64,000 nt of DNA from the NCBI RefSeq assembly GCF_902167145.1, contig NC_050096.1, positions 183,865,825 through 183,929,824 of the forward strand, read 5' to 3'. The notes below the pieces were generated by a model, which was not told where the DNA came from, made no database searches, and worked only from the letters and a program-made list of their open reading frames with translations. Every line of letters begins with the position of its first letter. Position 1 is the stretch's first letter. The DNA is from Zea mays (lineage: Eukaryota; Streptophyta; Magnoliopsida; Poales; Poaceae). The position numbers and the translations under genes are program-made. This document shows positions 36,096 to 47,383 of this stretch, piece by piece.

Positions 36096-36279
36096 TTTCT
36101 TCTTCTTGTCGCCACTCTAGCGTGACTTGACGCGGGGAGGTGATTCCTCCCTTTTGTTGCCGGACTCCCCCGATGGAGCCTTCCCGTGTCTTGTGGTGGG
36201 CTTCTCGTTGGTCACCATCTCCTTCTTGGCGTGAGCTCCTGACATCACTTCGAGCGGTTAGGCTCTAATGAAGTACCGG

Positions 36280-36291
36280 GCTCCGATACTA
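36280..36291 (-). promoter_or_regulatory. PBS of Opie-like element
   Basis: The minus strand reads TAGTATCGGAGC two bases inside the 5' LTR. It differs at two positions from the usual initiator tRNA-Met site TGGTATCAGAGC. It confirms that the right-hand LTR is the 5' LTR. Confidence 0.75.
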
Positions 36292-36293
36292 AT

Positions 36294-37488
36294 TGAAAGT
36301 CGCCTAGAGGGGGTGAATAGGCAAATCTGAAATTTATAAACTTTAAGCACAACTACAAGCCGGGGTTAGCGTTACAAATATAATCAAGTCCGAAAGAGAG
36401 GGCGAAAACAAATCACAAGCAAATAAGAGCGAATGACACGGTGATTTGTTTTACCGAGGTTCGGTTCTTGCAAACCTAATCCCCGTTGAGGTGGTCACGA
36501 AGACTGGGTCTCTTTCAACCCTTTCCCTCTCTCAAACGGTCACTTAGACCAAGTGAGCTTTTCTCCTCAATCAAATGGGACACTTAGTCCCCACAAGGAC
36601 CACCACACAATTGGTGTCTCTTGCTTTGATTACAAAGATCTTGGGAACAAGAAATGGGGAAGAAGAAAAGCGATCCAAGCGCAAGAGCTCAAAAGAACAC
36701 GGCAAAACTCTCTCTTCTAGTCACTAATGCTTTGAGTGGAATTGGGACTTGGAGAGATTTTGATTCACTCTATTTGTGTCTTGTATTGAATGCACTAGCT
36801 CTTGTATTGAATGTGTTGTCTGAAAACTTGGATGCCTTGAAGTGTGGTGGTTGGGGGGTATTTATAGCCCCAACCACCAAAGTGGTCATTGGGGAAGGCT
36901 ACTGTCGAAGGGCGCACCGGACAGTCCGATGCGCCACCGGACACTGTCCGGTGCGCCAACCACGTCACCCAACCGTTGGGGTTCGATCGTTGGAGCTCTG
37001 ACATGTGGGGCCACCGGACAGTCCGATGGTGCACCGGACAGTCACTGTTCACTGTTCGGTGCGCCTTCTGGCGCCTGCTCTGACTTCTGCGCGCGCAGTC
37101 CGCACTGTTCACGCACTGTACACTTTTGCAGACGACAGTTAGCGTTGTGAGCCGTTGCTCCGCTTGGCACACCGGACAGTCCGGTGAATTATAGCAGAGG
37201 GCCAATTCCAGAAACCCGAAGGTGGCAAGTTCGGAGTTGATCTCCCTGGTGCACCGGACACTGTCTTATGGCACACCGGACAGTCCGGTGCGCCAGACCA
37301 GGGCAGCCTTCGGTTTTCTTTGCTCCTTTCATTTGAATCCTTTCTTATAACTTTGTATTGGTTTGTTGTGAACCTTTGGCACCTGTGGAACATATATTCT
37401 AGAGCAAACTAGTTAGTCCAATAATTTGCGTTGGGTAATTCAACCACCAAAATCATTTAGGAAAAGGTTTGACCCTATTTCCCTTTCA
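36294..37488 (-). repeat. 5' LTR of Opie-like element (1195 bp)
   Basis: Starts TGAAAGTCGCC, ends CCCTTTCA, and is followed by TSD CTTCT (37489-37493). It aligns end to end with 11360-12552 apart from scattered substitutions and small indels in the CCGGACAGTCCGG-motif cluster (36915-37290). Confidence 0.93.
36859..36866 (-). promoter_or_regulatory. TATA box of Opie-like 5' LTR
   Basis: TATAAATA on the minus strand within GGGGCTATAAATACCCCC, pointing into the element. Transcription would start near 36830. The palindromic CCGGACAGTCCGG cluster lies just upstream on minus, where enhancer sites would be expected. Confidence 0.7.
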
Positions 37489-37493
37489 CTTCT

Positions 37494-37672
37494 GCTGCCC
37501 ATAGATTTTCGTACTTAAACAAAGACTAGCTAGTAGCTAGCATATGCATGCAGCCCAGCGCTGCTCTCTCCATGTGATCAGTTTCCCAGTGTTCCCCGAT
37601 CGGGCTTTAATTTGATCCTTGTCCGTCTGTCCCCCCTCCCCATCCATCCACAACAACACTGCTGCTTATTTT
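37494..37672 (+). repeat. Tandem duplication, copy 2, right piece
   Basis: Continues the 245-bp unit cut at 11359 (GCTGCCCATAGATTTT... to CTGCTTATTTT). It differs from copy 1 at a handful of bases, such as CAGCCCAGCGC for CAGCCCACCGC. After 37672 the sequence leaves the repeat and enters DNA assigned to the CACTA element. Confidence 0.85.
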
Positions 37673-38478
37673 CAGCGTCTTCACCCTAGCCACCGAAAAA
37701 TAAGTTTTTTAAAATGTCGGTTTCTTCCTCCCTATTTCTTCCCACGCCGACGCCTCTCACACAAGTCGCGCGCCCAGTTGCTTCTCACACCACGCCCAAG
37801 CCGTCGTGTCGCGTCGCACGCCGCCGCCGCCGCTCGCCTTCTCCCGGGCCATCCGAGACGCACCGCCCCCTCAGGCACGGTTGCTGTCGTCGCGCGCCGC
37901 CCTCGCCCCGGTAGCGCCCGTCGAGCTCTCCTCCCGCCACCGCTTCGCGCCCCGAGCTCTTCTCCATAAGCAGGTTAACTTTTTAGTATTTTATTTCATA
38001 TTTTCAGCGGCCCTTATTTAATTGTCACCGAAATTAGTATATATTTGTAATTGTTGTTTGTTTGATTAGTGTATGTGATTAGTATTATTGTTTAGTTCGA
38101 TTATATTAATATATTAATGGTATATGTGGTTCATTAATTAGGGGTATATATATATTGTATTTGTGGCATTAATTTCATATTAATATGTGGTACTATTATA
38201 TTATTAGTTTTACAAGTACATTATAATAGTACGTAGTATAGTTGCATTATTAGGGTATGTGGTACTTAGTTTGATTTGATAAATAGTATATCATTCTTTG
38301 TTTTATATATAAGTAATATATTGTTTAGTGGCAGCGAGGTTATGCTGCCGAAATTTTTTGGGGTCCTGCTAGCTTGCTGTGGGTTTCGAACCTATCCTTG
38401 CCTATACATGTAGGACCAATACCCTTGACGAAGTTGAATAATGTTTTCAGGATATGGTTCGGTTTAACAGTCTCAGGC
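37673..38478 (+). other. 5' region of CACTA transposase gene
   Basis: A short segment with CACCGAAAA-like motifs is followed by a GC-rich stretch (37735-37965, GCCGCC repeats). That stretch looks like an untranslated first exon ending near CATAAGCAG/GTTAAC at 37975. An AT-rich probable intron follows up to TCTCAG near 38476, just before the ATG. Repeated GCCGAAATT/CACCGAAATT motifs (38030, 38347) could be subterminal repeats. No coding domain is seen. Confidence 0.45.
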
Positions 38479-41400
38479 ATGGCTGAAGATCGTGCATGGA
38501 TGTACCATGGCTGGAGTAAAAATGGACATCATTCTGATGATTCGGTAGCCAAGACCAAAGATTTTGTGGACCACGTATTCTCATTGTCATTAATCGACAC
38601 TTTCAGATGCCCTTGCAGGCGACACGAAAATAATATATTTCTTATTAAGGAAAGAGTTAGCCTATATCTTTGTCAGTTTGGATTTATGTCCGGATATGAG
38701 GTGTGGGAACATCATGGTGTGGTAGTACCCAACCCGAATGTAGAAGAGGAGGAGAACAATGATTGGGCTGGCGATGATGTGATGCATGAGATGCTAGATT
38801 CGCTACGTCCAGAGTTAAACCTAAGCTCTGAGGATCCTGCCACACGAGAGGTTTTCAGATTTTTTTAAACTACTAAAAGACTCTGAAGAGACGTTGCATG
38901 AACACATAGATGTGAGTATACTCGCTTTTGTGACCCGGCTCATGGCCATTAAGTCCAAGTATTTTTTTCTCGAACAACTGTTACAATGAGATTTTAAAGC
39001 TATTAGGAGATGTGCTTACAAAGCCCAATAAGTTTCCTAAATACATGTACCATTCAAATACAATTATCAAATGTCTCGGTATGGATTATGAAAAGATTTA
39101 TGTGTGCAAAAATATTTGTATGCTTTTCATGAAGGAGCATACGGGGGAGAAAAAATGTCTGAAATGTGGACAATCTAGATTTGTGGAAGTTGTTAATGCT
39201 GAGGGTGACAAGGTGATGACAGATGTTGAACATAAGAAGCTTCGTTACTTGCCACTGACTCCTCGAGTGAAACGATTGTTTCTATCTAAAAAACCCGCTA
39301 TGCACATGCGATGGCATAAAGAAGGTGTCCGTGAGAACGATGAGCTAATCGTGCACCCATCAGATGGGGATGCTTGGAAGGCTCTTGACACGTTTGATAC
39401 AGACTTTGCAGCTAAATCGAGGAATGTTCGAATCGGCCTCGCGACCGATGGCTTTACACCTTTTGGTCATATGGCATCATCATACTCATGTTGGCCCGTC
39501 TTTGTTATTCCATACAACATTCCACCTTCTCTTTGTATGAAATATGAATTTATATTTCTTTGCCTAATCATTCCTGGTCCAAACTATCCTGGAAAGAAAC
39601 TCAATGTCATGTTAAAACCCTTGATTGAAGAGTTGAAGGAGTTTTGGAAAGGAGTCGAAGCATACGATGTTTTTAAAAAACAAATATTCAAACTTCGAGT
39701 TGTGTATTTGTGATCGGTGCATGACTTCATGGCGTATGCTATTTTTACCGGTTGGAGTACACATGGTAGATTGACATGTCCATATTGCGGTTCAGATACA
39801 GATTGATTCTGTCTTGCTCATAGTGGAAAGATCACTTACTTCGATTGTCATTGACGCTGGTTGCCTAGGAAACACCCCTTTAGGAGCAATAAGGAAAACT
39901 TTATAAAGAACACTGTGGTCACCAAAGGACCGCCTAAACGTCTAAACGCAGCAGAAATATATGCTCAGCTGAACAATCTTGTCCTAAATAAAAAGGGGGA
40001 CAAGTACGAAGGATTCAGAGTGGACCACAACTAGACACATATATGTGGTCTGTGGGAGCTCCCTTATATGTCGTCATTGATTCTTATGCACAACATTAAT
40101 GTCATGCACCAAGAAAGTAATATTGATGAAGCCCTCATACACACCTACATGTATTTTGAAAAAACAAAGGACAATCTGAAAGCTTGAAGAGATCTAGCAA
40201 TGCTTTGTGACCGACCAACCCAAGTGCTCAATGACAACGGCAAGCCGCCACGTGCCTTGTTTTGTCTTACCTCTAAAGACAAGATCGAGGTAATGAGATG
40301 GATGAAAAAAAATTCCCGATGGTTATGCTGCGGGCTTGAAAAGAGCTGTGAATTTGAAAACGGGAAAACTAACTGGGTTAAAGAGCCATGACTTCCATAT
40401 ATTAATGGAGAGGATTATCCCTGTCATGTTTCGTGGTTACATGCTCGACACCATGTGGCAAGCAATAGTTGTGCTAAGCTATTTCTACAGTCAGATATGT
40501 GCTAAAGAAATAAGTAAAAATATGATAGAGAAGTTAGAGAAAGAAATACCAGTGTTGCTATGCAAGTTAGAAAAAATATTCCCACCTGGATTCTTCAATC
40601 CGATGGAGTGTCTACTTATTCACATTCCATATGAGGCAAAGGTTGGTGGATCTGTACAATATAGGTGGATGTATCACATTGAACGTGCACTCAAAAACCT
40701 GCGAGCTATGGTTCGAAATAAGGCTAGAGTAGAAGGATGCATCAATGAAGCATTTTTGCTAAAGGAGGTTTCATACTTCACGAGTGTGTATTTCGCAGAG
40801 TAACAAAATGTCTATGCTACTACAATGCGATACAATGTCAATGAGGAACCTCATCTCAGTGATCTCAAAATTTTCCAATGGAGAGGCACAAGTACTAGTA
40901 AGGGCACGTTCTACCACCTTAGCATGGATGAAAGAATGTCCGCGTTGCTAGACATGTACTTAGATATGGAAGAGATGGAGTCATATTTCATGTAAGACTT
41001 TATTTTGCCCCATAATTTATTTGCCAAGGAGCCATATTTAATTACTTATTTGTCATACAGTAAGTTCGACGAGGAAAATTGGACTTGTTCCCATCAGCCT
41101 ACAAGCAAACAACTAGATACGATGTGACGACATGGGAGGCAAAGAAGACATAATTTTGTTGACTGTTTTTGGGAGCATGTAAACTCTTTATATTCCTTAC
41201 TTTGATGTCATTTAGCCTTTTACACGAGGTAGTCATTCTAACTGTGTATTATTTGCAGTGCACAAAGACTCCTAACATACACGATGACTTGAGACAACTA
41301 TCTTATGGGACGGTGACTTGCAGAACCTTTAGTCGATACGATGTGAATGGCTTCCGTTTTCGTTCAGGCCAATTTGAAAAGTCTCGTCCTCGTGCAGCCA

Positions 41401-41980
41401 CACGTAACACTAGAGTAGTGACTAGGGCACTCGATGCACTCGAAAGATAAACTAATTATTATGGCATCATTCAAAACATCCTAGAGTTTAATTTTGCAGG
41501 GAACAAACCTTTGAAAGTAGTATTCTTTTTATGTGATTGGTTTAACAGCAATAATAGAACTAGACAAAGTCAATATGGCACAACTGAAGTAAAGCACAAG
41601 GAACGACTTCGAGACCATGATAATTTTATCCTTGCACACCAGTGCGAGCAGGTCTATTATATGTCGTACCCAAATCCAAAGTTTAAAGCATGATGGGTAG
41701 TTCACAAGGTGAACCCTAGGGAACGTTTACATACTCCTTGCACTGCTGGTTATCAATTCAAAGATGAACAAACCGATGAGGTTTATCAAGAAGAAGAATT
41801 GCTAACCACTTTTACTGTCGATGAGGGTGTTCCACTGAACTACTAGTCAGAGACCGTAACGATATCACTGCTGATGAGTGTGTTGCACCGAAACGAAAAC
41901 GAAATCCAAGGAACAAAAAAACTACATTGCAAGCTTTGGATCGAAGAAGACTCCTTGATCGTGATCCCGATGAATTTTGA
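38479..41980 (+). pseudogene. CACTA TNP2-type transposase
   Basis: This protein would cut and rejoin the CACTA ends. The ATG follows a splice acceptor. Domains in order: transposase-associated domain (DRAWMYHGWSKNG, RCPCRRHEN; about residues 5-60), Transposase_21/tnp2 (LLGDVLTKPNKFPKYMYHS, KCLKCGQSRFVEVV, MRWHKEGVRENDE, VRIGLATDGFTPFG, SYSCWPVFVIPYN; 39000-39700). DUF4218 follows (LKSHDFHILMERIIPVMFRG; 40370-40800), then DUF4216 (VFFLCDWFN, DNFILAHQCEQVYYMSYPNP; 41510-41690). A basic tail ends at TGA 41980. Frameshifts near 38866 and 38965 and stops near 39712, 39805, 39852, 40033, 40186, 40803 and 41692 kill it. Intron positions are only guessed. Confidence 0.85.
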
Positions 41981-42083
41981 TGTCTAATGCATAATTTAAT
42001 TTTATGTGATGTATTATTTGTTTTTTATTAATTATATTTAATTTTATGGAGATAATACCTTTAATGTTTTTCTATTAAACAGG

Positions 42084-42602
42084 ATGAGTGGTAGGAAAGC
42101 AAAGCACACTGCGAGGGGGTTTCTTAATGCGGCTAGCAGGATAGTCCCTGGTGCACGTTCCCTTTTCCAAGGGAGCTCTTCTAGCCAGAGCAGACAGGAG
42201 GCGTTGCTGAGACATGCCCAGCCAAAACCGCGTGATACACCTATCGCTCTACTAAGAATTCATGTAAATGTTTATGTAATTGATCTTATTTGTCATTCAC
42301 TTATATATAAATGTGCCTTACATGTCTCTATTTCATGTCCATAGGAAGAGGAGGACGGGGAGGAGGAGGTGTAGCACCATGAGGAGGAGGAGGTGCAGGG
42401 CCATGGGGAGGAGGAGGTCGCAGGCATAGATGCTGAGGCGGATGACGATACCATTGAGGCTCCTGCCGTTCGACGAAGGGCCACTTTGTCCTACCTCCGT
42501 TAGAGCCTACACAATAGGAAGCTCGGGTACTGATCATCCCGGTTGGTGATAGGTACTCACAATTGGCCACTTTGTTCTTACTTATTTGTTTAGTTTACTG
42601 TA

Positions 42603-42670
<68 letters not shown>

Positions 42671-43183
42671 CATGACTTCCTTGTTTTTTGTCATGCAGCC
42701 AATGGGATGACACGTCTTTCGGTGGCCGAGATCACCATAGATAGGTTAATCAAGTCTTAGATAACCTCTGTCGTCTACAGAATCCAGGAATTATGACCGA
42801 CTCAAAAGGTGTGGTGGTTCCTTGCACTAGCTCGCCGCACTTCGCACTAGCTTCACATGCTACATATGGAACAGCTCAGGGCGCCGTCAAGCACGACTTT
42901 TGGGTAAGAGTATTGTTTCAAACTAACATTTTATGATTTGTTTTATACTAACTTTATTTGCGATGTTGGACAAATACGCTATCGCGTGGAACCTGAGGCT
43001 CAAGAGCATGCAGACCGAGTATTAGAGAAAAATGCGAAGAAGGTGTGCAAGGATGCATTTTCCAATTCTCGTCTACAGGATGTGAACGCATACATGAAGC
43101 GCCGCGGGCATTCTATCAATAACTTTCGACAATATTCGAATGTCTACTTGACTGTGGACCAGTACATGGAGATAAAAATCTAA
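42084..43183 (+). pseudogene. CACTA second gene (TNPA-like), 5' exons
   Basis: The ATG at 42084 follows an AAACAG acceptor and starts MSGRKAKHTARGFLN. Exon 1 probably ends near 42261 (GT donor). The next exon, after TCCATAG at 42345, is strongly acidic (GAEEE/EEEEV repeats from GAGGAGGAGG). It has a TAG near 42373, where CAG would restore the repeat. After an AT microsatellite a further exon region leads to a transposase-like domain (EPEAQEHADRVLEKNAKKVC, LTVDQYMEI; about 42975-43175). That block is seen in second proteins of grass CACTA elements. The gene resumes near 63040, with its middle missing. Confidence 0.65.
42604..42668. repeat. (AT)n microsatellite
   Basis: About 32 AT/TA dinucleotides in a row inside a probable intron of the CACTA second gene. 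It is a likely hotspot for length variation. Confidence 0.95.
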
Positions 43184-43245
43184 TTTAGCAGCTCATTCAG
43201 ATGTTAATGTAATTTTGTGCTAACGCTTAGATGCAGGTAACTCTT

Positions 43246-43686
43246 TGTTGGTCCTTGTTCTCAGATGCTATACACCAAAAACAAAGCAACACAATTGTTA
43301 ACGATTAGTGACCTTCGTCCTTCGAAGTATTATCTCCCTTGGGATATAATGATCTTCAGACGAAGGTCATGAAGGGCATACCTTCAACATTTCAGTGAGC
43401 AAAGATGTAAACAGAGACATATGAAAACATAAAAAGAATATAAACAATCATTCTAAATCATTAGATTATTTATATTCTTATTTTATAAACATGGATAAAC
43501 ATCAATAGTATTTATACTACATTTGTACCTTCGGCTTGACGGAAGGTGGAAAAGCGGGAGTGACGCAAGAGTGATTACAATTCAGCGTGAACAATACGGG
43601 GGTACTGTTCATCTATTTATAGGCACGGGACATAGCCCGGACAAAATTACATACATGTCCCTGATAACTAATTATATTTACAGTAT
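43246..43686 (-). repeat. 3' LTR of copy B, left piece
   Basis: Starts TGTTGGTCCTTGTTCTCA and aligns with 10011-10450. The minus TATA box CTATAAATAG is at 43622-43613. It is cut after AGTAT (43682-43686), the TSD of the inserted GC-rich Tat element. Confidence 0.88.
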
Positions 43687-45581
43687 TGTCGGTGTTTCGA
43701 GACCGGGGGGTCCCTAAGCCGACGAGTGAGTGTGTCGCGTGCCCCAGCCCAGATGGGTCGAGCGCGTGGGCGAGCGCGAAGGGGGGAAGCGAGGTGGCCG
43801 GAGACGGGCGTGAGAGAGGTGGAAATCCCGCGGCCTTCGTGTTCGTCCCGCGCCCAGGTCGGGTGCGCTTGCAGTAGGGGGTTACAAGCGTCCACGCGGG
43901 TGAGGGAAGCGAGCGGCCCCAAGAGAGCGCCTGTCTCGTCCTCGTCCCCGCGCGGCCAACCTTCTCTAAGAAGGCCCTGGTCCTTCCTTTTATAGGCGTA
44001 AGGAGAGGATCCAGGTGTACAATGGGGGTGTAGCAGAGTGCTACGTGTCTAGCGGGGGAGAGCTAGCACCCTAAGTACATGCCGATGTGGCAGCCGGAGA
44101 GATCTTGGCACCCAGTTGGTGTGATGTCGTGGCTGTCGGAGGAGCGGCGGAGCCTGGCGGAGGGACAGCTGTCGGAGCGGTCGAGTCCTTGCTGACGTCC
44201 TCCTGCTTCCGTAAGAGAGCTGAGAGCCGCCGTCGTCACAGGGCACGCGGGGCGCCATCATTGCCTATCTGGCGGAGCTAGCCAGATGGGACACCGGTCT
44301 TGTTCTCTGCGGCCCGAGTCGGCTCGGGGTAGGGTGATGATGGCGCTTCCTGTTGACGTGGCGGGCCTGCGCCCGAGGTCGGGCGACGTGGGGGCTCCTC
44401 CGAAGTCGGGGTTGAGTCTGCCTTTCGTGGCCGAGGCTGAGTCCGAGCCCCTGGGTCGGGCGAGGCGGAGGTCGTTCGGCAGAGGCCAGGGCGGAGTCCG
44501 AGCCCTGGGGTCGGGCAGAGTGGAGTTCGTCGTCTTCTGGGGCTGAGCCCGAGCCCGAGCCCTGGATCGGGCGGAGCGGAGTTCGCCGTCTTCCGGGACT
44601 TAGCCCGAGTCCGAGCCTTGGGTCGGGCGGAGCGGAGTTCGCCGTCTTCCGGGGCTTAGCCCGAGTCCGAGCCCTGGGTCGGGCGGAGCGGAGTTTGCCG
44701 TCTTCCGGGACTTAGCCCGAGTCCGAGCCCTGGGTCAGGCGGAGCGGAGTTCGCCGTCTTCCAGGGCTTAGCCCGAGTCCGAGCCCTGGGTCAGGCGGAG
44801 CGGAGTTCGCCGTCTTCCGGGGCTTAGCCCGAGTCCGAGCCCTGGGTCGGGCGGAGCAGAGTTCGTCGTCTTCCGGGGCTTAGCCCGAGTCCGAGCCCTG
44901 GGTCGGGCGGAGCGGAGTTCGCCGTCTTCCGGGGCTTATCCCGAGTCCGAGCCCTGGGTCGGGCGGAGCGGAGTTTGCCGTCTTCCGGGGCTTAGCCCGA
45001 GTCCGAGCCCTGGGTCGGGCGGAGCGGAGTTCGCCGTCTTCCGGGACTTAGCCCGAGTCCGAGCCCTGGGTCGGGCGGAGCGGAGTTTCCTATGGTGCCT
45101 TTGGCAGGGCCTGACTGCCTGTCAGTCCCACTCTGTCAAGTGGCACTGCAGTCGGAGTGGCGCAGGCGGCGCTGTCCTTCTGTCAGACCGGTCAGTGGAG
45201 CGGCGAAGTGACGGCGGTCACTTCGGCTCTGCCGGGGGGGCGCGTCAGGATAAAGGTGTCAGGCCACCTTTGCGTTAAATGCTCCTGCGACTGGGTCGGT
45301 CGGCGCGGCGATTTAGTCAGGGTTGCTTCTTAGCGAAGGCAAGGCCTCGGGCGAGCCAGAGATGTGTCCGCCGTTGGAGGGGGGCCTCGGGCGAGACGGA
45401 AACCCCTCGGGGTCGGCTGCCCTTGTCCGAGGCTAGGCTCGGGCGAGGCGTGATCGAGTCGCTCGTATGGACTGATCCCTGACTTAATCGCACCCATCAG
45501 GCCTCTGCAGCTTTATGCTGATGGGGGTTACCAGCTGAGAATTAGGCGTCTTGAGGGTACCCCTAATTATGGTCCCCGACA
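43687..45581 (-). repeat. 3' LTR of GC-rich Tat element (1895 bp)
   Basis: TGTCGGTGTTTCGAGACC...GGTCCCCGACA. Minus TATA box TATAAAAG at 43994-43987. It contains ten 56-bp tandem units, against eight in the other LTR, which with a 6-bp indel explains almost all of the 117-bp length difference. The flanking parts are near-identical between the two LTRs. Confidence 0.93.
44525..45090. repeat. 56-bp minisatellite within 3' LTR (10 units)
   Basis: The unit core GTTCGCCGTCTTCCGGGACT is followed by TAGCCCGAGTCCGAGCCCTG and GGTCGGGCGGAGCGGA. Units vary by single bases (GGGACTTA/GGGGCTTA, GTTTGCC). The partner array is at about 57138-57580. Confidence 0.92.
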
Positions 45582-47383
45582 GTAGCCCCCGAGCCTCGAA
45601 GGGAGTGTTAGCACTCGCTTGGAGGCTTTCATCGCACTTTTTTGCAAGGGGACCAGCCTTTCTCGGTTGCATTTTGTTCCGGTGGGTGCGCGCGAGCGCA
45701 CCCGCCGGGTGTAGCCCCCGAGGCCTGGGAGGAGTGGTTTCACTCCTTCGAGGTCTTAATGCCTTGCGTAATGCTTCGGCTGGTCTGGTTGTTCCCTCAT
45801 GCGAACTGGCCGTAGCCCGGGTGCACGGTCGGGGCCCAAGTTCTCGGGCTGGTATGTTGACGCTGTCAACGGTTCGGCCGGAGCCGGGTTTGAGAGAGCA
45901 GCCCCCGAGCCTCCGCACAGGGCGAGAGGGCGATCAGGGACAGACTTGGCTTTTTTGCATACGCCCCTACGTCGCCTTTCCGCAAGGAGGAGGGGGGAGA
46001 GCGCCATGTTACCCTCGATGGGCACCGAACATGGTGTCTCCGGTGAGCTGCAAGCGGGTAATCCGAGTGGACGTCCGTGCCCCGTTCGTGGGGGGTCGGC
46101 TAGGGGCCCAGAGGCACGCCCAAAAGTACCTGCGGGTGATCTGTCGGACCCGGTCCCCTGGCGACGGGGTCCGAGGGCTCGATGCCTCCCTCCGATGGGA
46201 TTCCGTTACAAGATCGCTCCCGCTGGTCTCGGAAATGTCCTAGGGTACCTCGGGAGCGCAGCCCGAGCCTTGGTTATGTATCGAACGTACCCCTGGTCAT
46301 CCCTCGCTCGGCGTCTGAGGCGACTGTGAACCCTTCGGGGGCCAGCCTTCGAACCCCTGATCAGTAATGGGCGCGGAGCCCGAGTAGCCTGAGGCGGCCG
46401 TGGAGCCCTTCGGGGGGGCGGCCTTCGAACCTCTGACCAGTAGTGGGTGTAGGGCCCACGCGATCTGAGGCGGTTGTTGAACCCCTCGGGGGGCCAGCCT
46501 TCGAACCTCTGATCAGTAGGGGGGCTCGGAGCCCGGTTCCTTCACGGGGAAGGATCCTTTTCGGGGTATCCCCCTTTCCCGGTCCCTATTGCAAGAGATA
46601 GAGAAAGAGGAAAAAAGGAAAAGGATACGAAATCGAACGACGTGGCGTACCTTTTTTGGCGCGGTTATTATGGCGAAGGCGAAGCGTTGCCCGCTTCTCC
46701 TGCCAGAAGCGCCGCCTGTCCTGCCGCGGAGTTAATGCGACGGGGCGAGTGGTTGGCAGGGCGGCCGTTGCGCGTGCGCGAGCCGTTCGAGGAACGGATC
46801 ACGGGCGCGTCGTCTTCACGCCGTGAGAGGAGGCTCTCTTGCTGCCCCTGGATGGGACGTGAGCTTGGCTGATGACGTGACCGCTGCTCCCGCCCGCCTG
46901 CCACCGTCATTACTGCCGGCCCACTTTCGGCTGCATTGACCGTCGCGCCAGGCTGGCGCCGCTGGGTCGTGCGCTGGGTCGCCTCGAGTCGCGGCATTGG
47001 TTCCGCAACCGAAGAGGCGCGATGGTGGCGCAAGTGGCGGTGCAGTTGCTTGCATGCAGCATCCGGCGCGCCGGTTGCGTGACGCGTGGGCCTGGGCCTC
47101 CATGCTGACGTGTTGGGAGTCGGAGAAGCGCGTCCACCTGGCATGATTGCATGCCGCCTGCATGGCTGCCCGCCCCTTCCGCCCGTTGGTCTGGGCAAAA
47201 GTGGGGGGTCGCTTGTAACCGTTGGGCGGTTGTGTGCACCACGCACGGCGCTTTGGCTTCTTCTGCTCTGAGCCGGTTTGCATGACATGCGGGACCCAGC
47301 CCCCGCGCCGCAGGGGAGGGCCTTGGAGCGTGTTGGAGAAGACTCAGCCCGTGACGTTTGGGGGCGCACGCAGGGAGAGTTGC
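45582..47383 (-). other. 3' noncoding region of GC-rich Tat element
   Basis: 45582-45596 (minus CGAGGCTCGGGGGCTAC) is the PPT next to the 3' LTR. About 46316-46545 holds three imperfect units of about 80 bp built on GGCCAGCCTTCGAACC and CTGATCAGTA. The rest is GC-rich with frames on both strands but no recognised domain. The 230-codon plus frame starting inside the LTR at 45551 looks like chance. Confidence 0.6.

Larger units (their letters stand above)
11360..37488 (-). mobile_element. Opie/Ji-like Copia LTR retrotransposon, split by an array
   Basis: LTRs lie at 11360-12552 and 36294-37488, starting TGAAAG and ending CTTTCA. The TSD CTTCT is at 11355-11359 and 37489-37493. The order on the minus strand is 5' LTR, PBS, gag with zinc knuckle and coiled coil, protease, integrase (Copia order), RT-RNase H, PPT, 3' LTR. 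The 15975-32993 insertion splits the integrase frame, and the codons on its two sides join cleanly across the TSD TTATG. Without that insertion the element would be about 9.1 kb, as expected for Opie/Ji (SIRE lineage). Coding regions carry several frameshifts. Confidence 0.93.

Noticed and set aside
37619..37969. Short GC-rich frames as a host gene exon
   Set aside because: Arg/Pro-rich frames in several phases with no motif. The position fits an untranslated first exon of the CACTA transposase gene.
45551..46243. 230-codon plus frame at the LTR/internal border
   Set aside because: It starts inside the LTR, runs across the PPT, and overlaps frames in other phases in very GC-rich DNA. Best explained by low stop-codon density.
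46668..47369. 233-codon minus frame rich in Arg/Pro/Ser
   Set aside because: Lies in the 3' noncoding region with two other overlapping frames; no recognisable domain.
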